NCBI RefSeq assembly: GCF_000299395.1
Contig: NC_018656.1
Coordinates: forward strand, 620,001 to 684,000
DNA length: 64,000 nt
Origin: Candidatus Nitrosopumilus sediminis
Lineage (GTDB): Archaea > Thermoproteota > Nitrososphaeria > Nitrososphaerales > Nitrosopumilaceae
Direction of reading: 5' to 3'
Part shown: positions 50,252-59,213 of the stretch, piece by piece
Layout: every line of letters begins with the position of its first letter
Numbering within the stretch: position 1 is the first letter of the stretch
The notes under the pieces: generated by a model
What the model saw: the letters and a program-made list of their open reading frames with translations, nothing else
Told to the model about the DNA's origin: nothing
Database searches by the model: none
Translations under genes and position numbers: made by a program

Positions 50252-50749
50252 ATGAGTAGTAAAATTGAGAAGATGCTTGTACAAGCTTTTGAACATGTTG
50301 AGGATGGAAATTACTCTGATGCGTTGAAATTATATGATTTAGCACTAAAAGAAGAACCTGCTAATCCTAGCATACTAATTGACAAAGGTGCGACATTACA
50401 AAATTTAGGCAAACTCAAACTTGCCATTAAAACATATGACAAAGCTCTTAAAATTTCTCCAGAGAATCTTGATGCTTTACTAAACAAGGGAGCTGCATTG
50501 CATTCTGAAGAAAAATATCTTGAAGCCATTGAATGTTATGACGCTGCATTAAAAATTGACAAAAAATGTGCAATGGCGCTTGCATACAAAGGCCTTTCAT
50601 TAGGAGAAATGGATAAGCTCCAAGAGGCAATCAAACATTTCAAAAAAGCCTTGTCTATTGACAAACACTATGATTTGGCAAGCATTTCTAAAGACATGGC
50701 ACAAGAATTACTAAAATCAATAAAAGAAAAAAAGTCTAAAACACAGTGA
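50252..50749 (+). CDS. TPR-repeat protein
   Basis: A 165-residue protein with about four tetratricopeptide repeats (GNYSDALKLYDLALKEEPANP, GKLKLAIKTYDKALKISPENLD, EKYLEAIECYDAALKID, DKLQEAIKHFKKALSIDKHYD), each 34 residues with the W/LG/Y/A/F/A pattern. It ends in a basic tail. TPR proteins mediate complex assembly; the partner is unknown. The tail overlaps the C2H2 gene at 50736 convergently by 14 bases. Confidence 0.75.
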   Translation: MSSKIEKMLVQAFEHVEDGNYSDALKLYDLALKEEPANPSILIDKGATLQNLGKLKLAIKTYDKALKISPENLDALLNKGAALHSEEKYLEAIECYDAALKIDKKCAMALAYKGLSLGEMDKLQEAIKHFKKALSIDKHYDLASISKDMAQELLKSIKEKKSKTQ

Positions 50750-50909
50750 CATCGCCTGGTGCTGGTTCTCTGACATTTTGCTTTTCATTTTTTTCAAAAA
50801 AGTCCCTATGTGCGGAATTTTGATGTTCACGTAATTCTTCTATGTTTTCAAAGCCTTTGTGGCAAAGATAGCATTTAGGTTTATGTTCATCAACTAGAGG
50901 AAGTACCAT
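50736..50909 (-). CDS. Small C2H2 zinc-finger protein (57 aa)
   Basis: The ORF begins MVLPLVDEHKPKCYLCHKGF and continues to ELREHQNSAHRDFF, a C2H2 finger (CxxC...HxxxxH) near residues 13-35, followed by a charged tail. The length is below most ORF lists. The finger sequence and a good ATG after an A/T-rich region support it. It is convergent with, and overlaps, the TPR gene by 14 bases. Same type as the C-terminal finger at 47895. Confidence 0.6.
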   Translation of the reverse strand: MVLPLVDEHKPKCYLCHKGFENIEELREHQNSAHRDFFEKNEKQNVREPAPGDVTVF

Positions 50910-51157
50910 AATGAATATTGCATAATTGACTACTTATTTCTTGAGACTGGCAGGATCACAAATCAAACAGAGTAAAAGAATATCGAAAATTTAAACTAAT
51001 ACTGAAATTATTCTAAATTTCATAATTTTCACTCTTGATTATGGGTATTTCATGGAATTCTGGTATTTCGAAGATTAATTGAATATTCATGTGATTTATA
51101 GGATGAAAAAAACTATTCAAAATGGAATAAAGTGTCGGAGAAGTTGATAACAAAATT

Positions 51158-51269
51158 ATGATTAAACAAAAATGCGACCGGTGTGGTGTCAAGTTTGGGA
51201 ACAGAAAGTAGAAAAACTAAACAACGATTTTGTGGAAATTGTAAAAAGAAATTTGATTTGTATAGATGA
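51158..51269 (+). pseudogene. Frameshifted small zinc-ribbon gene
   Basis: Frame 1 starts at ATG 51158 (MIKQKCDRCGVKFG) and stops at 51209. A second frame one base over continues with RKTKQRFCGNCKKKFDLYR to 51269. Joined, the two give CxxC...CxxC with a basic linker, a complete zinc ribbon of about 36 residues. Loss or gain of one base near 51203-51209 would split it. A sequencing error is possible. The rest of 50910-51321 shows no other gene. Confidence 0.4.
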
Positions 51270-51321
51270 TACTCAGGCATAACTTCATCAAATTTTTGTG
51301 TATTTCACTAAGGAATATATC

Positions 51322-52440
51322 ATGATGGAAAAACGAACCAATATGTTAGAACAACTAGTTGGAGATTCACAATCTTTAGATCGTGCTTTGGCTGGGGAAG
51401 AACTCTCATACAAAGATGGTCTTGAATTGATGAATTATGATAATTTACATTTACTTGGTGCTGTTGCAGATAACACTAGAAAAAAACTAGTAGGTGACAC
51501 TGTAACTTTTGCAGCATCATATTACATGAACTACACGAATGTCTGTGCAGCTAGTTGTCAGATGTGTGCATTTTATCGTAAGGATGGTGCAGATGATGCA
51601 TACACACTAACTCCTCAAGAAATTGAACAAAGAGTTGGAATTGCAGAGCAGATGGGTGCAACAGAGGTCCATATAGTTGGAGGCTTTCATCCTAAACTCC
51701 CTTTGGAATATTATGAGGATATGATGAGGGCAATCAAAAAAAGTCATCCTCAATTGAACATCAAGGCACTAACTGCAGCTGAGATTTATTATTTGTCAAA
51801 ATTAACAAAAAATTCTACAAAAGAAATTTTATCTCGTCTAAAGGATGCAGGACTTGATTCAATGCCTGGTGGGGGTGCTGAACTATTTCACCCTGACATT
51901 AGAGGAAAAATTGTGAGAGGAAAATGTACTGGACAGCAATGGCTTGATGTCATAGAAGAGGCTCATAATATGGGAATCAAAAGTAATGTCACTATGCTTT
52001 ATGGCCATATAGAAAAGCCTGAACATATTATTGATCACCTGATTAAGGTCCGTGAATTACAAAAGAAAACAAATGGATTTCTAACTTTGATTCCTTTGAA
52101 ATTCAGCTTAGATAATACTGAATTGGAGCAAGAACATTTGGTAAATAATGAATGTTCATCCGTATATGATTTAAGAATAATTGCATTATCTAGATTGATG
52201 CTTGCAAATGTATTGAACAATATCTCTGTTTACTGGGTAGCATATGGAAAAAAGCTTGCACAGGTTGCATTATCTAATGGAGGAAATGATCTAGTGGGAA
52301 CAGCATTCTCTGAAGAAATCTACAAGGCAGCTGGAAAAACAACATCTTCTTCAGTTGAAGAACTTGCAACAATGGTCAAAGAAATAGGTCGTATTCCTGC
52401 CCAAAGAAATACTCACTTTGATATCTTGAAAAAATTCTAA
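51322..52440 (+). CDS. mqnE: Aminofutalosine synthase MqnE-like radical SAM enzyme
   Basis: A 372-residue radical SAM enzyme of the MqnE/MqnC/CofH group. The iron-sulfur motif CxxxCxxC is NVCAASCQMC near residues 71-80. Further group motifs are EVHIVGGFHPKLPLEYYEDM, MPGGGAELFHP and LIPLKF. GGFHP and PGGGAE distinguish the CofH/MqnE side from MqnC. It would link chorismate-derived enolpyruvyl-benzoate to adenosine in the futalosine route to menaquinone; an MqnD gene lies 2 kb downstream. The GTG-initiated extension from 51298 is possible but the ATG gives a standard N-terminus. CofH is the alternative call. Confidence 0.8.
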   Translation: MMEKRTNMLEQLVGDSQSLDRALAGEELSYKDGLELMNYDNLHLLGAVADNTRKKLVGDTVTFAASYYMNYTNVCAASCQMCAFYRKDGADDAYTLTPQEIEQRVGIAEQMGATEVHIVGGFHPKLPLEYYEDMMRAIKKSHPQLNIKALTAAEIYYLSKLTKNSTKEILSRLKDAGLDSMPGGGAELFHPDIRGKIVRGKCTGQQWLDVIEEAHNMGIKSNVTMLYGHIEKPEHIIDHLIKVRELQKKTNGFLTLIPLKFSLDNTELEQEHLVNNECSSVYDLRIIALSRLMLANVLNNISVYWVAYGKKLAQVALSNGGNDLVGTAFSEEIYKAAGKTTSSSVEELATMVKEIGRIPAQRNTHFDILKKF

Positions 52441-52742
52441 CTCATTTGTTTTTTAATAGACTCTAATTTTTCTTCCATTTTGGCATGTTTGTCTCTTCTT
52501 GAATCTATTTTGATTATTACTTCCACTCTTGCAATTCCTAGATTGTGAACTGTTTCCATCATTTGTTTTGTTGCCGAGTTTATCGTATCAATGTTATCTG
52601 ATTCTAAAATTGTCCCCATGGCATTAATTTCATATCTGAGATTCTTCATTTTTTGAATGGATTCTATTGCTTTTGCAATGTAAAAACTGGCACTAGTCGT
52701 TCTAGTTGCCATGGGATAAATACTGATTTCTGCCTGAATCAA
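52437..52742 (-). CDS. MTH1187/YkoF-type thiamine-binding-like protein
   Basis: A 101-residue protein with the MTH1187 fold: MIQAEISIYPMATRTTSASFYI, GTILESDNIDTI, VHNLGIARVEVIIKID, and a helical tail. Homologues bind thiamine or its pyrimidine and form dimers or tetramers. The start overlaps no neighbour; the stop overlaps the MqnE end by four bases in a convergent arrangement. Role in thiamine traffic is family knowledge. Confidence 0.75.
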   Translation of the reverse strand: MIQAEISIYPMATRTTSASFYIAKAIESIQKMKNLRYEINAMGTILESDNIDTINSATKQMMETVHNLGIARVEVIIKIDSRRDKHAKMEEKLESIKKQMS

Positions 52743-52780
52743 TAATATTGGTTAGATAATTTGAGATTAAAACCTTTGAA

Positions 52781-53056
52781 TTATTCTGCAGGTTTCTTTT
52801 CTTTTCTTTTTGCAGTATCTTTTTTCCGTCTTGCTCCGAAGCTTATCAGTACCAGTAAAAATCCAATACCAATTAAAATTCCTGATAACATCTGATAAGC
52901 TTGGTTTTGGTCTTCGGCTATCATAAGATCAATGATTTCCTCCTCACTCATTCCTGCTTGACCTGTTGGTTGTTCTGCATATGCGCCAGTAAGTACAATT
53001 CCTGCAATTATCATTGCAATTCCCCCTGATAGAATTCTCTTGTCTACTAAAACCAA
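52781..53056 (-). CDS. Small two-helix membrane protein
   Basis: A 91-residue protein: an N-terminal helix or signal peptide (about 8-27; GGIAMIIAGIVLTGAYAE), an acidic outside loop (EEEIIDLMIAEDQNQAY), a second helix (LSGILIGIGFLLVLISFG), and a Lys-rich cytoplasmic tail (ARRKKDTAKRKEKKPAE). No family. 38 bases separate it from the thiamine-binding-like gene, so they may share a transcript. Confidence 0.6.
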   Translation of the reverse strand: MVLVDKRILSGGIAMIIAGIVLTGAYAEQPTGQAGMSEEEIIDLMIAEDQNQAYQMLSGILIGIGFLLVLISFGARRKKDTAKRKEKKPAE

Positions 53057-53189
53057 CTCTACTTATCTTTGATTTTTATCATATATTAGGTATTTTCTCA
53101 TTTTAATTTTTGGCACTAGAAAAAAAATGGTCACTATGTTATATGTAATGTTTCAGAATTTTTAATCACTGAATTCAAAAATTGAATCA

Positions 53190-53795
53190 TTGATTGTATT
53201 TGGAATGATGGGTGGAATACTTTTGCCTGCTAGATTACTCTTTGTGGAATTTGTTACAGATGATTGGTTGGGATCTTTTGGAATAATTGCATTGGTATCT
53301 ATCTCTTTAATTCTTCTTGCAAAGAAGAACAAACTGGGCTTCTTTGGACCTATGCTTGAAAGGCAGATTTTCAAATTCCAAAAAGGCAAAAGAGGAATTT
53401 TGATTTTTGCTGAATCTGCATTCTTACTTGTAATATTAGGTACGATGATTTTTGCAATAGACCAAGGGCACTCTGTTTATGCTGAACAAAAAATGCAACA
53501 CGTTTCTAATTCCCAAAACCAAAAAAATCAAGTAATTGAATCTGCAAAGAACATGACTCCTTCTGATTGGATATATGGGACAATTATGGCCCCTATGGGA
53601 TTTGTGACTGCATTTCCTCAAATGAGTGCTGCCATGGCTTCAATTGATCAAAAATTAGATGGATGGCTAATGCATTTTTACACTGTGGGTTTTGTCGAAT
53701 ATTTGGAATTATTAGGAATTTTGACATATTACAGAATATCCTATAAACAAAAAATATCTCAGAATGTTTTCCAATTTAAAACTCCAATTCGATAA
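53190..53795 (+). CDS. Polytopic membrane protein of unknown function
   Basis: A 201-residue protein from TTG with about four hydrophobic segments (about 3-20, 27-45, 70-90, 130-150 weakly) and a basic C-terminus. A motif KNKLGFFGPMLERQIFKFQKGKRG lies in a cytoplasmic loop. No homologous family recognised; an ATG four codons into the frame is an alternative start. It is divergent from the small membrane gene at 52781. Confidence 0.5.
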   Translation: MIVFGMMGGILLPARLLFVEFVTDDWLGSFGIIALVSISLILLAKKNKLGFFGPMLERQIFKFQKGKRGILIFAESAFLLVILGTMIFAIDQGHSVYAEQKMQHVSNSQNQKNQVIESAKNMTPSDWIYGTIMAPMGFVTAFPQMSAAMASIDQKLDGWLMHFYTVGFVEYLELLGILTYYRISYKQKISQNVFQFKTPIR

Positions 53796-53813
53796 TTATA
53801 ATTTAAAAATATT

Positions 53814-54044
53814 TTAGATTCCCTCTTTGGTTTTTATTGCATTGATTATCCCATCTCGTTTTTTGTATTCAATTTGCAAATTTTTTTCTAGTCGTTTCAT
53901 AGTTTCTAAAAGCCTTTGACTTTCTTCATTTGATTTGGGATTTTTTAATTGTGGTTCTATTGATTTTTTATGTTCTTCGAGTTTTTTGAGTCTTTGATTA
54001 TTTATCTCCAATTCTTTTTTTAATAGGATCGAATCTTCGTCCAT
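53814..54044 (-). CDS. Small coiled-coil protein
   Basis: A 76-residue protein, nearly all charged helix (LKKELEINNQRLKKLEEHKKSIEPQL, ETMKRLEKNLQIEYKKRDGI), predicted as a two-stranded coiled coil. No signal peptide or membrane helix. It lies leftward, converging with the membrane gene at 53190, and 36 bases from the next minus-strand gene. No function recognised. Confidence 0.55.
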   Translation of the reverse strand: MDEDSILLKKELEINNQRLKKLEEHKKSIEPQLKNPKSNEESQRLLETMKRLEKNLQIEYKKRDGIINAIKTKEGI

Positions 54045-54079
54045 ACTGTTTCACCAAATATGGTTAATTGCTTGGATTA

Positions 54080-54370
54080 CTAAAATCCTTCAGGGGGTCT
54101 TTGGACAAAAACATTGCAAACTAGTGCATCTGTTTTTTCATCTCTGTATTGAACATTACATGAAACAAACTTTCCTTTTAGTGCACGTTCCAAATCTTCT
54201 TTAGTCTTTTCTTCATATTGTGGTTGTTCAGGATCATCAATTTTACTCATGATGATTTTTTCAATTTTTCCGTATTGTTCTTGATTATCTTTTCTTGTAT
54301 GGCTAATTAGCAACTCAAAAGCATTGTTTGTTAGAATGTTAAGTACTGCTCCCCCGATTCCGTCTCCCAT
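54080..54370 (-). CDS. Small alpha/beta protein of unknown function
   Basis: A 96-residue soluble protein: helix (AVLNILTNNAFELLISH), acidic linker, then strands with two Cys (GKFVSCNVQYRDEKTDALVCNVFVQRPPEGF). Spacing suggests a compact domain. It is 27 bases upstream of, and likely co-transcribed after, the MqnD gene on the minus strand. No family recognised. Confidence 0.5.
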   Translation of the reverse strand: MGDGIGGAVLNILTNNAFELLISHTRKDNQEQYGKIEKIIMSKIDDPEQPQYEEKTKEDLERALKGKFVSCNVQYRDEKTDALVCNVFVQRPPEGF

Positions 54371-54397
54371 GTTTGGTAATTTTTTTCTGTTCTATAA

Positions 54398-55225
54398 TTA
54401 CTTGCTGGCAATGCTGATTTCAAAGTCTGGGACTAGGCCTTTCTCTTTTGCCATTTTGAATAACCTTCTAATGGCCTCTTCTCCTGGATCTCCCATGTTT
54501 ACAGTAACTTTGTTCACATACATTTTTACAAATTTTTCAATCAAACTTCGTTCTTTTCCTCTAGCATATTGCATGGCATAATCTATGGCATCATCGAAAT
54601 GTTCGATTCCAAACTCAATTGATGATTGGAGATATTTATCAAACTTTACAATTGTATCCATGCCTAGATCTGTTCTCATGACATTGATTCCTAGTGGGAC
54701 TGGTAGCCCTCCGGTTGTTTTATCCCACCATTCCCCAACATCTAAAATTTTGACATTTCCTTCTTGTTCATATGATAATTGGGTTTCATGAATAACTAGC
54801 CCTACATCCACTTTGCCTGATTTTACAGCTTCTGGAATATCACTAAAATTCATTTCAACATAATCAAATTTCCCAATCATTAATTGCAATAGTAAAAATG
54901 CTGAAGTCATTTTTCCCGGTATGGCAATTTTACATTTTTTAATTTCATCAATTGTCATTTGTTTTCGAGCAGTTACAATCGGTCCATAGTTAATTCCAAA
55001 ACTCCCGCCACTTCTCAAGATTGTATATCCTGGAATGAATGCACATGCATGAACTGAAACTGCGGTTACATCAAGCTCTGGATCTGTTGCTTTACGATTT
55101 AATTTCTCAATATCTTCAATAACGTGATTTACCTTAAAATCTGGTGATGGGACCTTTCCTGTAAACATTCCATAAAACATGAATGCGTCATCTGAATCAG
55201 GAGTATGTCCTACAGAAATTTCCAT
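54398..55225 (-). CDS. mqnD: 1,4-dihydroxy-6-naphthoate synthase MqnD-like
   Basis: A 275-residue protein of the MqnA/MqnD family (periplasmic-binding-protein fold). The start MEISVGHTPDSDDAFMFYGMF decides the ATG at 55225, because an in-frame ATG 11 codons upstream adds a nonconserved head. The family motifs GHTPDSDDAFM, ITAVSVHACAFIPGY-type strand, GSGxG-like RSGGSFGINYGPI and VIHETQLSY with the His of the ring are present. MqnD converts cyclic dehypoxanthine futalosine to dihydroxynaphthoate. It complements MqnE at 51322 in a partial menaquinone cluster; MqnA, MqnB and MqnC are not in the window. Confidence 0.8.
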   Translation of the reverse strand: MEISVGHTPDSDDAFMFYGMFTGKVPSPDFKVNHVIEDIEKLNRKATDPELDVTAVSVHACAFIPGYTILRSGGSFGINYGPIVTARKQMTIDEIKKCKIAIPGKMTSAFLLLQLMIGKFDYVEMNFSDIPEAVKSGKVDVGLVIHETQLSYEQEGNVKILDVGEWWDKTTGGLPVPLGINVMRTDLGMDTIVKFDKYLQSSIEFGIEHFDDAIDYAMQYARGKERSLIEKFVKMYVNKVTVNMGDPGEEAIRRLFKMAKEKGLVPDFEISIASK

Positions 55226-55308
55226 ATCTTTTTGCTTAATTTTGGTAATAAATACCAAAACCTATGTTCAACAGTTTTTCTAATATATGCCAAAAACTGA
55301 TTTTAATT

Positions 55309-56211
55309 ATGAATTCAATTGATGCATTTGAGGAAGACATTCAATTACAATTAGATTTTCTGAAATCCTTCAAAAAACAAAAAACATTATCTATTGAAAA
55401 ACAAAAAAATATTCTTTTCACAGGCAGTGGTGATTCACTTGTCTCTTGTTTACTGGCAGAGTCTTTTTCAGGAGGATTGGCAAAGGCAATAGATCCCCTC
55501 GATTTGTATCAAAATAAAGGAATGGCAAAATCAAAACATGTGTGTTTTGTATCTGTTTCTGGAAATACTATTACAAACATCAAGGTTGCAAAAACTGCAC
55601 AAAAATCAACTGCAATCACATCTAAATCTCAAAGTAGATTGGCCAAAGTATCTGATAGTTCCATTATTCTTAATTCACCAAATAGTGGGGTTTTCACTGC
55701 TGGCAGTATCTCTTTTTTGGATAGCGCATTAACTTGCATCTCTTTGGTAAAAAATATCAAAATCCCTGATCCCTCATTATTTAAAACTGCAGAGTCATCT
55801 GCCAAAAAAGCTAAAATCTCAAAACGTATTTTTGTTTTGGGGAATCTTTTCACTTTTCCTGTGGCAATGTATTGCGCTGCAAAGTTTTATGAAATTCTAG
55901 GATACGATGTACATTATTCTAGAATTGAGCAGTTTTCACACATGGAGTTATTTTCAGTCAAAAAAGGTGACACTGTGATTATTTTTGAGGAGAAAAACAT
56001 CCATGCAACACAATTAGGAAATAACCTCAAAAAAATTGGCATTAATGTAGTCCATCCTGCTATCCCATCAGAAAAACTATCTCAGGTGATCTATTGTATT
56101 TTCTTTTCACAATTAATTGCACTCTATGAAGCCAAAAAGATGCGAAAAAAAGAATGTCATTTTGTCACGGCAGAAAAAATTCGTGATGTTTCTAACCGTA
56201 TGATTTACTGA
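55309..56211 (+). CDS. SIS-domain sugar-phosphate isomerase-like protein
   Basis: A 300-residue soluble protein. The first SIS half (about 30-160) has NILFTGSGDSLVSCLLAESFSGG and VSVSGNTITNIKVAK. The second half (about 180-290) has FVLGNLFTFPVAMYCAAKFYEILGYDVHYSRIEQFSHMELF. This resembles glucosamine-6-phosphate deaminating or phosphoheptose isomerases and bifunctional phosphoglucose/phosphomannose isomerases. The start at 55309 is preferred because the preceding 15 codons are not conserved in type. Alternative start 55264. Confidence 0.7.
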   Translation: MNSIDAFEEDIQLQLDFLKSFKKQKTLSIEKQKNILFTGSGDSLVSCLLAESFSGGLAKAIDPLDLYQNKGMAKSKHVCFVSVSGNTITNIKVAKTAQKSTAITSKSQSRLAKVSDSSIILNSPNSGVFTAGSISFLDSALTCISLVKNIKIPDPSLFKTAESSAKKAKISKRIFVLGNLFTFPVAMYCAAKFYEILGYDVHYSRIEQFSHMELFSVKKGDTVIIFEEKNIHATQLGNNLKKIGINVVHPAIPSEKLSQVIYCIFFSQLIALYEAKKMRKKECHFVTAEKIRDVSNRMIY

Positions 56212-56226
56212 TCTTTTCAAAAACTA

Positions 56227-56239
56227 AGGTTTAATACCT
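56227..56239 (+). promoter_or_regulatory. Promoter of aEF-2
   Basis: AAGGTTTAATACC contains a TATA-like TTTAATA about 27 bases before the ATG at 56260, so the transcript would be leaderless or have a very short leader. Confidence 0.5.
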
Positions 56240-56259
56240 GAATCCAAAGTTTTGCGAAT

Positions 56260-58479
56260 ATGGTAAAATTCAAGTCTACATCTGAGGTATTGAAAATTAT
56301 CAAGAACAAAGACAATATTCGTAACTTTGGTGTTATTGCTCACGTAGACCATGGAAAAACAACGATGAGTGACAGCCTTTTGGCAAACTCTGGAATTATT
56401 GCCCCCTCAGCTGCTGGAAAAGCACTTGCTATGGACTTTGATAAAGAAGAGCAAGAAAGAGGAATTACAATTTACCAGGCAAATGTTACATTGCTATTTG
56501 CCCAAAAAGGTCAAGAATATGTAATTAATATGATTGACACACCTGGCCACGTAGATTTTAGTGGTAGGGTAATTCGTAGTCTTAGAGCAATTGATGGTGC
56601 AGTAGTTGTTTGTGATGCAGTTGAAGGTATCATGACACAAACTGAAACTGTAACTAGAATGGCCCTTGAAGAAAGAGTAAAACCTGTTTTGTTTATCAAT
56701 AAAGTAGACCGACTTATCAAAGAACTAAGATTAACCCCAGAAAAAATGCAAGCCCAATTGGCAGAAGTAGTTTCAAATTTCAATACACTAGTTGACACAT
56801 ATGCAGAACCAGAATACAAAGAAAAATGGAAAGTTTCCATTCAAGATGCAAGTGTAACATTTGGTTCGGCCAAAGACAGATGGGCAATTAATACTGATTT
56901 AATGAAAGAGAGAGGTATCACATTCAAAGATGTAATTGATGCATATAATGATGAAAAACTTGAAGCTCTTATAGAGAAAGCACCACTAGCTGATGCAGTA
57001 CTTGGAATGGTTGTAAAACATCATCCAGCCCCACATGATGCAATCAAGTATAGAATTCCACAAATTTGGAAAGGTGATTTAGATTCTGATGTTGGCAAAG
57101 CTTTGCTTGCAGGATCAGATGATGGTCCAACAATTATGATGGTTGTAAACATGGTTTTAGATCCTGCAGCAGGTCCTGTTGCAATTGGAAGATTATTTTC
57201 TGGTACCATCAAAGATGGTCAAACTTTACACATTATAGATGAGAAAAGAGAAGGTCGTGTTCAATCTGTCAACTTCTTTATGGGAAACCAAAGAGAGCAA
57301 GTTGGTGAACTAGGTGCAGGAAATATTCCCGCGTTATTGGGATTAACTGAATGTAGAGCAGGAAACACTCTATCCTCAATTAAAGACATTCCTATGTTTG
57401 AAGGAGTCAAATATGTTTCAGAACCTGTCGTTCAAATTGCAATAGAGCCAAAACATCCTAAAGATTTGCCTAAACTTGTTGAAATTTTAAAACAGCTAAC
57501 TATTGAAGATCCAAATCTAATTGTAAAAATCGATGAGGAATCTGGTGAGACTATTGTCGCAGGAATGGGTGTATTACACCTTGATGTCGCAACACATAGA
57601 ATCCAAGATGCAAAATGTGAAATTGTTACATCTGAGCCTTTGATTAACTATAGAGAAACTGTAAAGGGTGCCTGTGAGCCAATCATGGCAAAGTCTCCAA
57701 ACAGACATAACAAAATTTTCATGAAAGTAGAGCCACTCGAACCAGAAATCGCACACATGCTAAGAACTGGAGAAATCAGTGATATCAAAGACAAAAAAGT
57801 TGTTGCAGATTTACTCAAAGGCGCTGGTTGGGATACTGACACAATCAAGAGAGTGATGAAATTTGATTCCCGTGGTAATGTTTTGATTAATGGTACAAAA
57901 GGTGTGCAGTTTGTTCAAGAATCTACTGATTCTATTAATTCTGGATTTGAAGAAGTTATGAAAGAAGGTCCTTTGTGTAAAGAACAGATGAGGGATTGTA
58001 AATTCATCTTTACTCACTTTGTACCTCACGAAGATACTGCACACAGAGGTTTGTCTCAATTGGGACCTGCATCAAGACGTGCATGTATGGGTGCATTACT
58101 TACTGCCGGTACTGCAGTATTGGAACCAACACTGGCAATCGAAGTTCGTGTCCCAACTGATTTGGTTGGAAACGTTGCAACCATTCTTTCTGGTAAACGT
58201 GGTAAAGTACTTGACATGTCACAAAAGGGTGCATCAAGTATTGTTGTTGGTGAAATTCCAGCTTCTGAAACATTTACTTTATCTGAAGCAATGAGAGGTC
58301 AAACTGCAGGTCGTGCAACCTGGAATACATCATTTAAGGCATGGACTGAAGTTCCAAAATCTATGTTAGCCGCAGCTGTAGCTGATATTAGAAAGAGAAA
58401 AGGATTAGCACCAGAACCACCAAGTGTTAACGAATTTCCCCCCATTTCGTGCTTAACTCACTGCTGTTTTTCGTTATGA
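56260..58479 (+). CDS. Translation elongation factor aEF-2 with a replaced C-terminus
   Basis: A 739-residue GTPase moving tRNAs and mRNA on the ribosome. G1 is AHVDHGKTT near residue 27, G3 DTPGHVD near 94, G4 NKVD near 148. Domain IV contains the diphthamide loop HEDTAHRGLSQLGPASRR with His595. The chromosomal reading frame goes through KGLAPEPPSVNEF, then the last 14 residues (PPISCLTHCCFSL) come from foreign sequence beginning at about 58438. The core gene is intact; only the tail has been exchanged by insertion of a mobile element into the 3' end. Confidence 0.9.
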   Translation: MVKFKSTSEVLKIIKNKDNIRNFGVIAHVDHGKTTMSDSLLANSGIIAPSAAGKALAMDFDKEEQERGITIYQANVTLLFAQKGQEYVINMIDTPGHVDFSGRVIRSLRAIDGAVVVCDAVEGIMTQTETVTRMALEERVKPVLFINKVDRLIKELRLTPEKMQAQLAEVVSNFNTLVDTYAEPEYKEKWKVSIQDASVTFGSAKDRWAINTDLMKERGITFKDVIDAYNDEKLEALIEKAPLADAVLGMVVKHHPAPHDAIKYRIPQIWKGDLDSDVGKALLAGSDDGPTIMMVVNMVLDPAAGPVAIGRLFSGTIKDGQTLHIIDEKREGRVQSVNFFMGNQREQVGELGAGNIPALLGLTECRAGNTLSSIKDIPMFEGVKYVSEPVVQIAIEPKHPKDLPKLVEILKQLTIEDPNLIVKIDEESGETIVAGMGVLHLDVATHRIQDAKCEIVTSEPLINYRETVKGACEPIMAKSPNRHNKIFMKVEPLEPEIAHMLRTGEISDIKDKKVVADLLKGAGWDTDTIKRVMKFDSRGNVLINGTKGVQFVQESTDSINSGFEEVMKEGPLCKEQMRDCKFIFTHFVPHEDTAHRGLSQLGPASRRACMGALLTAGTAVLEPTLAIEVRVPTDLVGNVATILSGKRGKVLDMSQKGASSIVVGEIPASETFTLSEAMRGQTAGRATWNTSFKAWTEVPKSMLAAAVADIRKRKGLAPEPPSVNEFPPISCLTHCCFSL

Positions 58480-58505
58480 CTAGATAATTACGTGAATTAT
58501 GATTT

Positions 58506-59183
58506 TTGAAATATGTTTATAGAATACACACTGTGAGAATTTTTGTGAAAACATTCAAAATTAGAAAAGAGACTGTAAGAAAAATTTCCATCCCATTATT
58601 ACTGAAAATAGGAAGAACTCTAGAAGATGAGATCAAGAACATGGCAAAAAATGAATTTGAGCATTATCCTTATGTGAGATTTGAATTTGATGACAACTAT
58701 GAAAGCCACTCGGATTCAAAAATAGATGAAGTATTGAAAGGACGTATTTTAAAAGAGAATACAAAAATTAATTTCCATTTATATGATGAAAAACGAGGTT
58801 TTTCTATTTATTTAGAATATGGCACAGTACTTACAAATATGCTAAAAATCATGATCCCTAAAGGACAGATTACATTAATGTCCGACGGAGGGGATCAAAT
58901 ATGGTGTGAAGGAATTTCTAATAAATTCTTGAGGTTGATTGAAACATTTGATGATGAATCTTTTGATGCCACTATGATAAAATCAGATGATAAAGAGAAG
59001 TCATTTCAAACTAATCAAACCAAACAAAAGTCTTTACCAAATCAAGAACCAAAAGTTGTACATCCTACATCCATCGTAAAAACTCACTTAACATCTATCG
59101 TAATTGGGACTGTAGCTAGTATAATAGGAGGAATTATTGTGTATTTTGTCATTACAAATTTGGACAAGTTCAATGGCAGTTAA
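58506..59183 (+). CDS. Membrane-anchored protein, first gene of the mobile element
   Basis: A 225-residue protein: soluble N-terminal domain with a helix (RKISIPLLLKIGRTLEDEIKN) and a beta-rich region (INFHLYDEKRGFSIYLEYGTVL), a polar linker, and a C-terminal helix (VIGTVASIIGGIIVYFVITN) ending in a short tail. The start is uncertain: TTG at 58506 gives MKYVYRI, but a TATA-like ATGTTTATAG at 58513-58522 would place the true start at GTG 58533 or 58545. No family. Confidence 0.45.
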   Translation: MKYVYRIHTVRIFVKTFKIRKETVRKISIPLLLKIGRTLEDEIKNMAKNEFEHYPYVRFEFDDNYESHSDSKIDEVLKGRILKENTKINFHLYDEKRGFSIYLEYGTVLTNMLKIMIPKGQITLMSDGGDQIWCEGISNKFLRLIETFDDESFDATMIKSDDKEKSFQTNQTKQKSLPNQEPKVVHPTSIVKTHLTSIVIGTVASIIGGIIVYFVITNLDKFNGS

Positions 59184-59213
59184 TTGTAAAACTTTTTGTT
59201 TGAAATTTTATAT

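Noticed and set aside
50252-50630. Minus-strand ORFs over the TPR gene
   Set aside because: They are antisense shadows of the repeated TPR codons.
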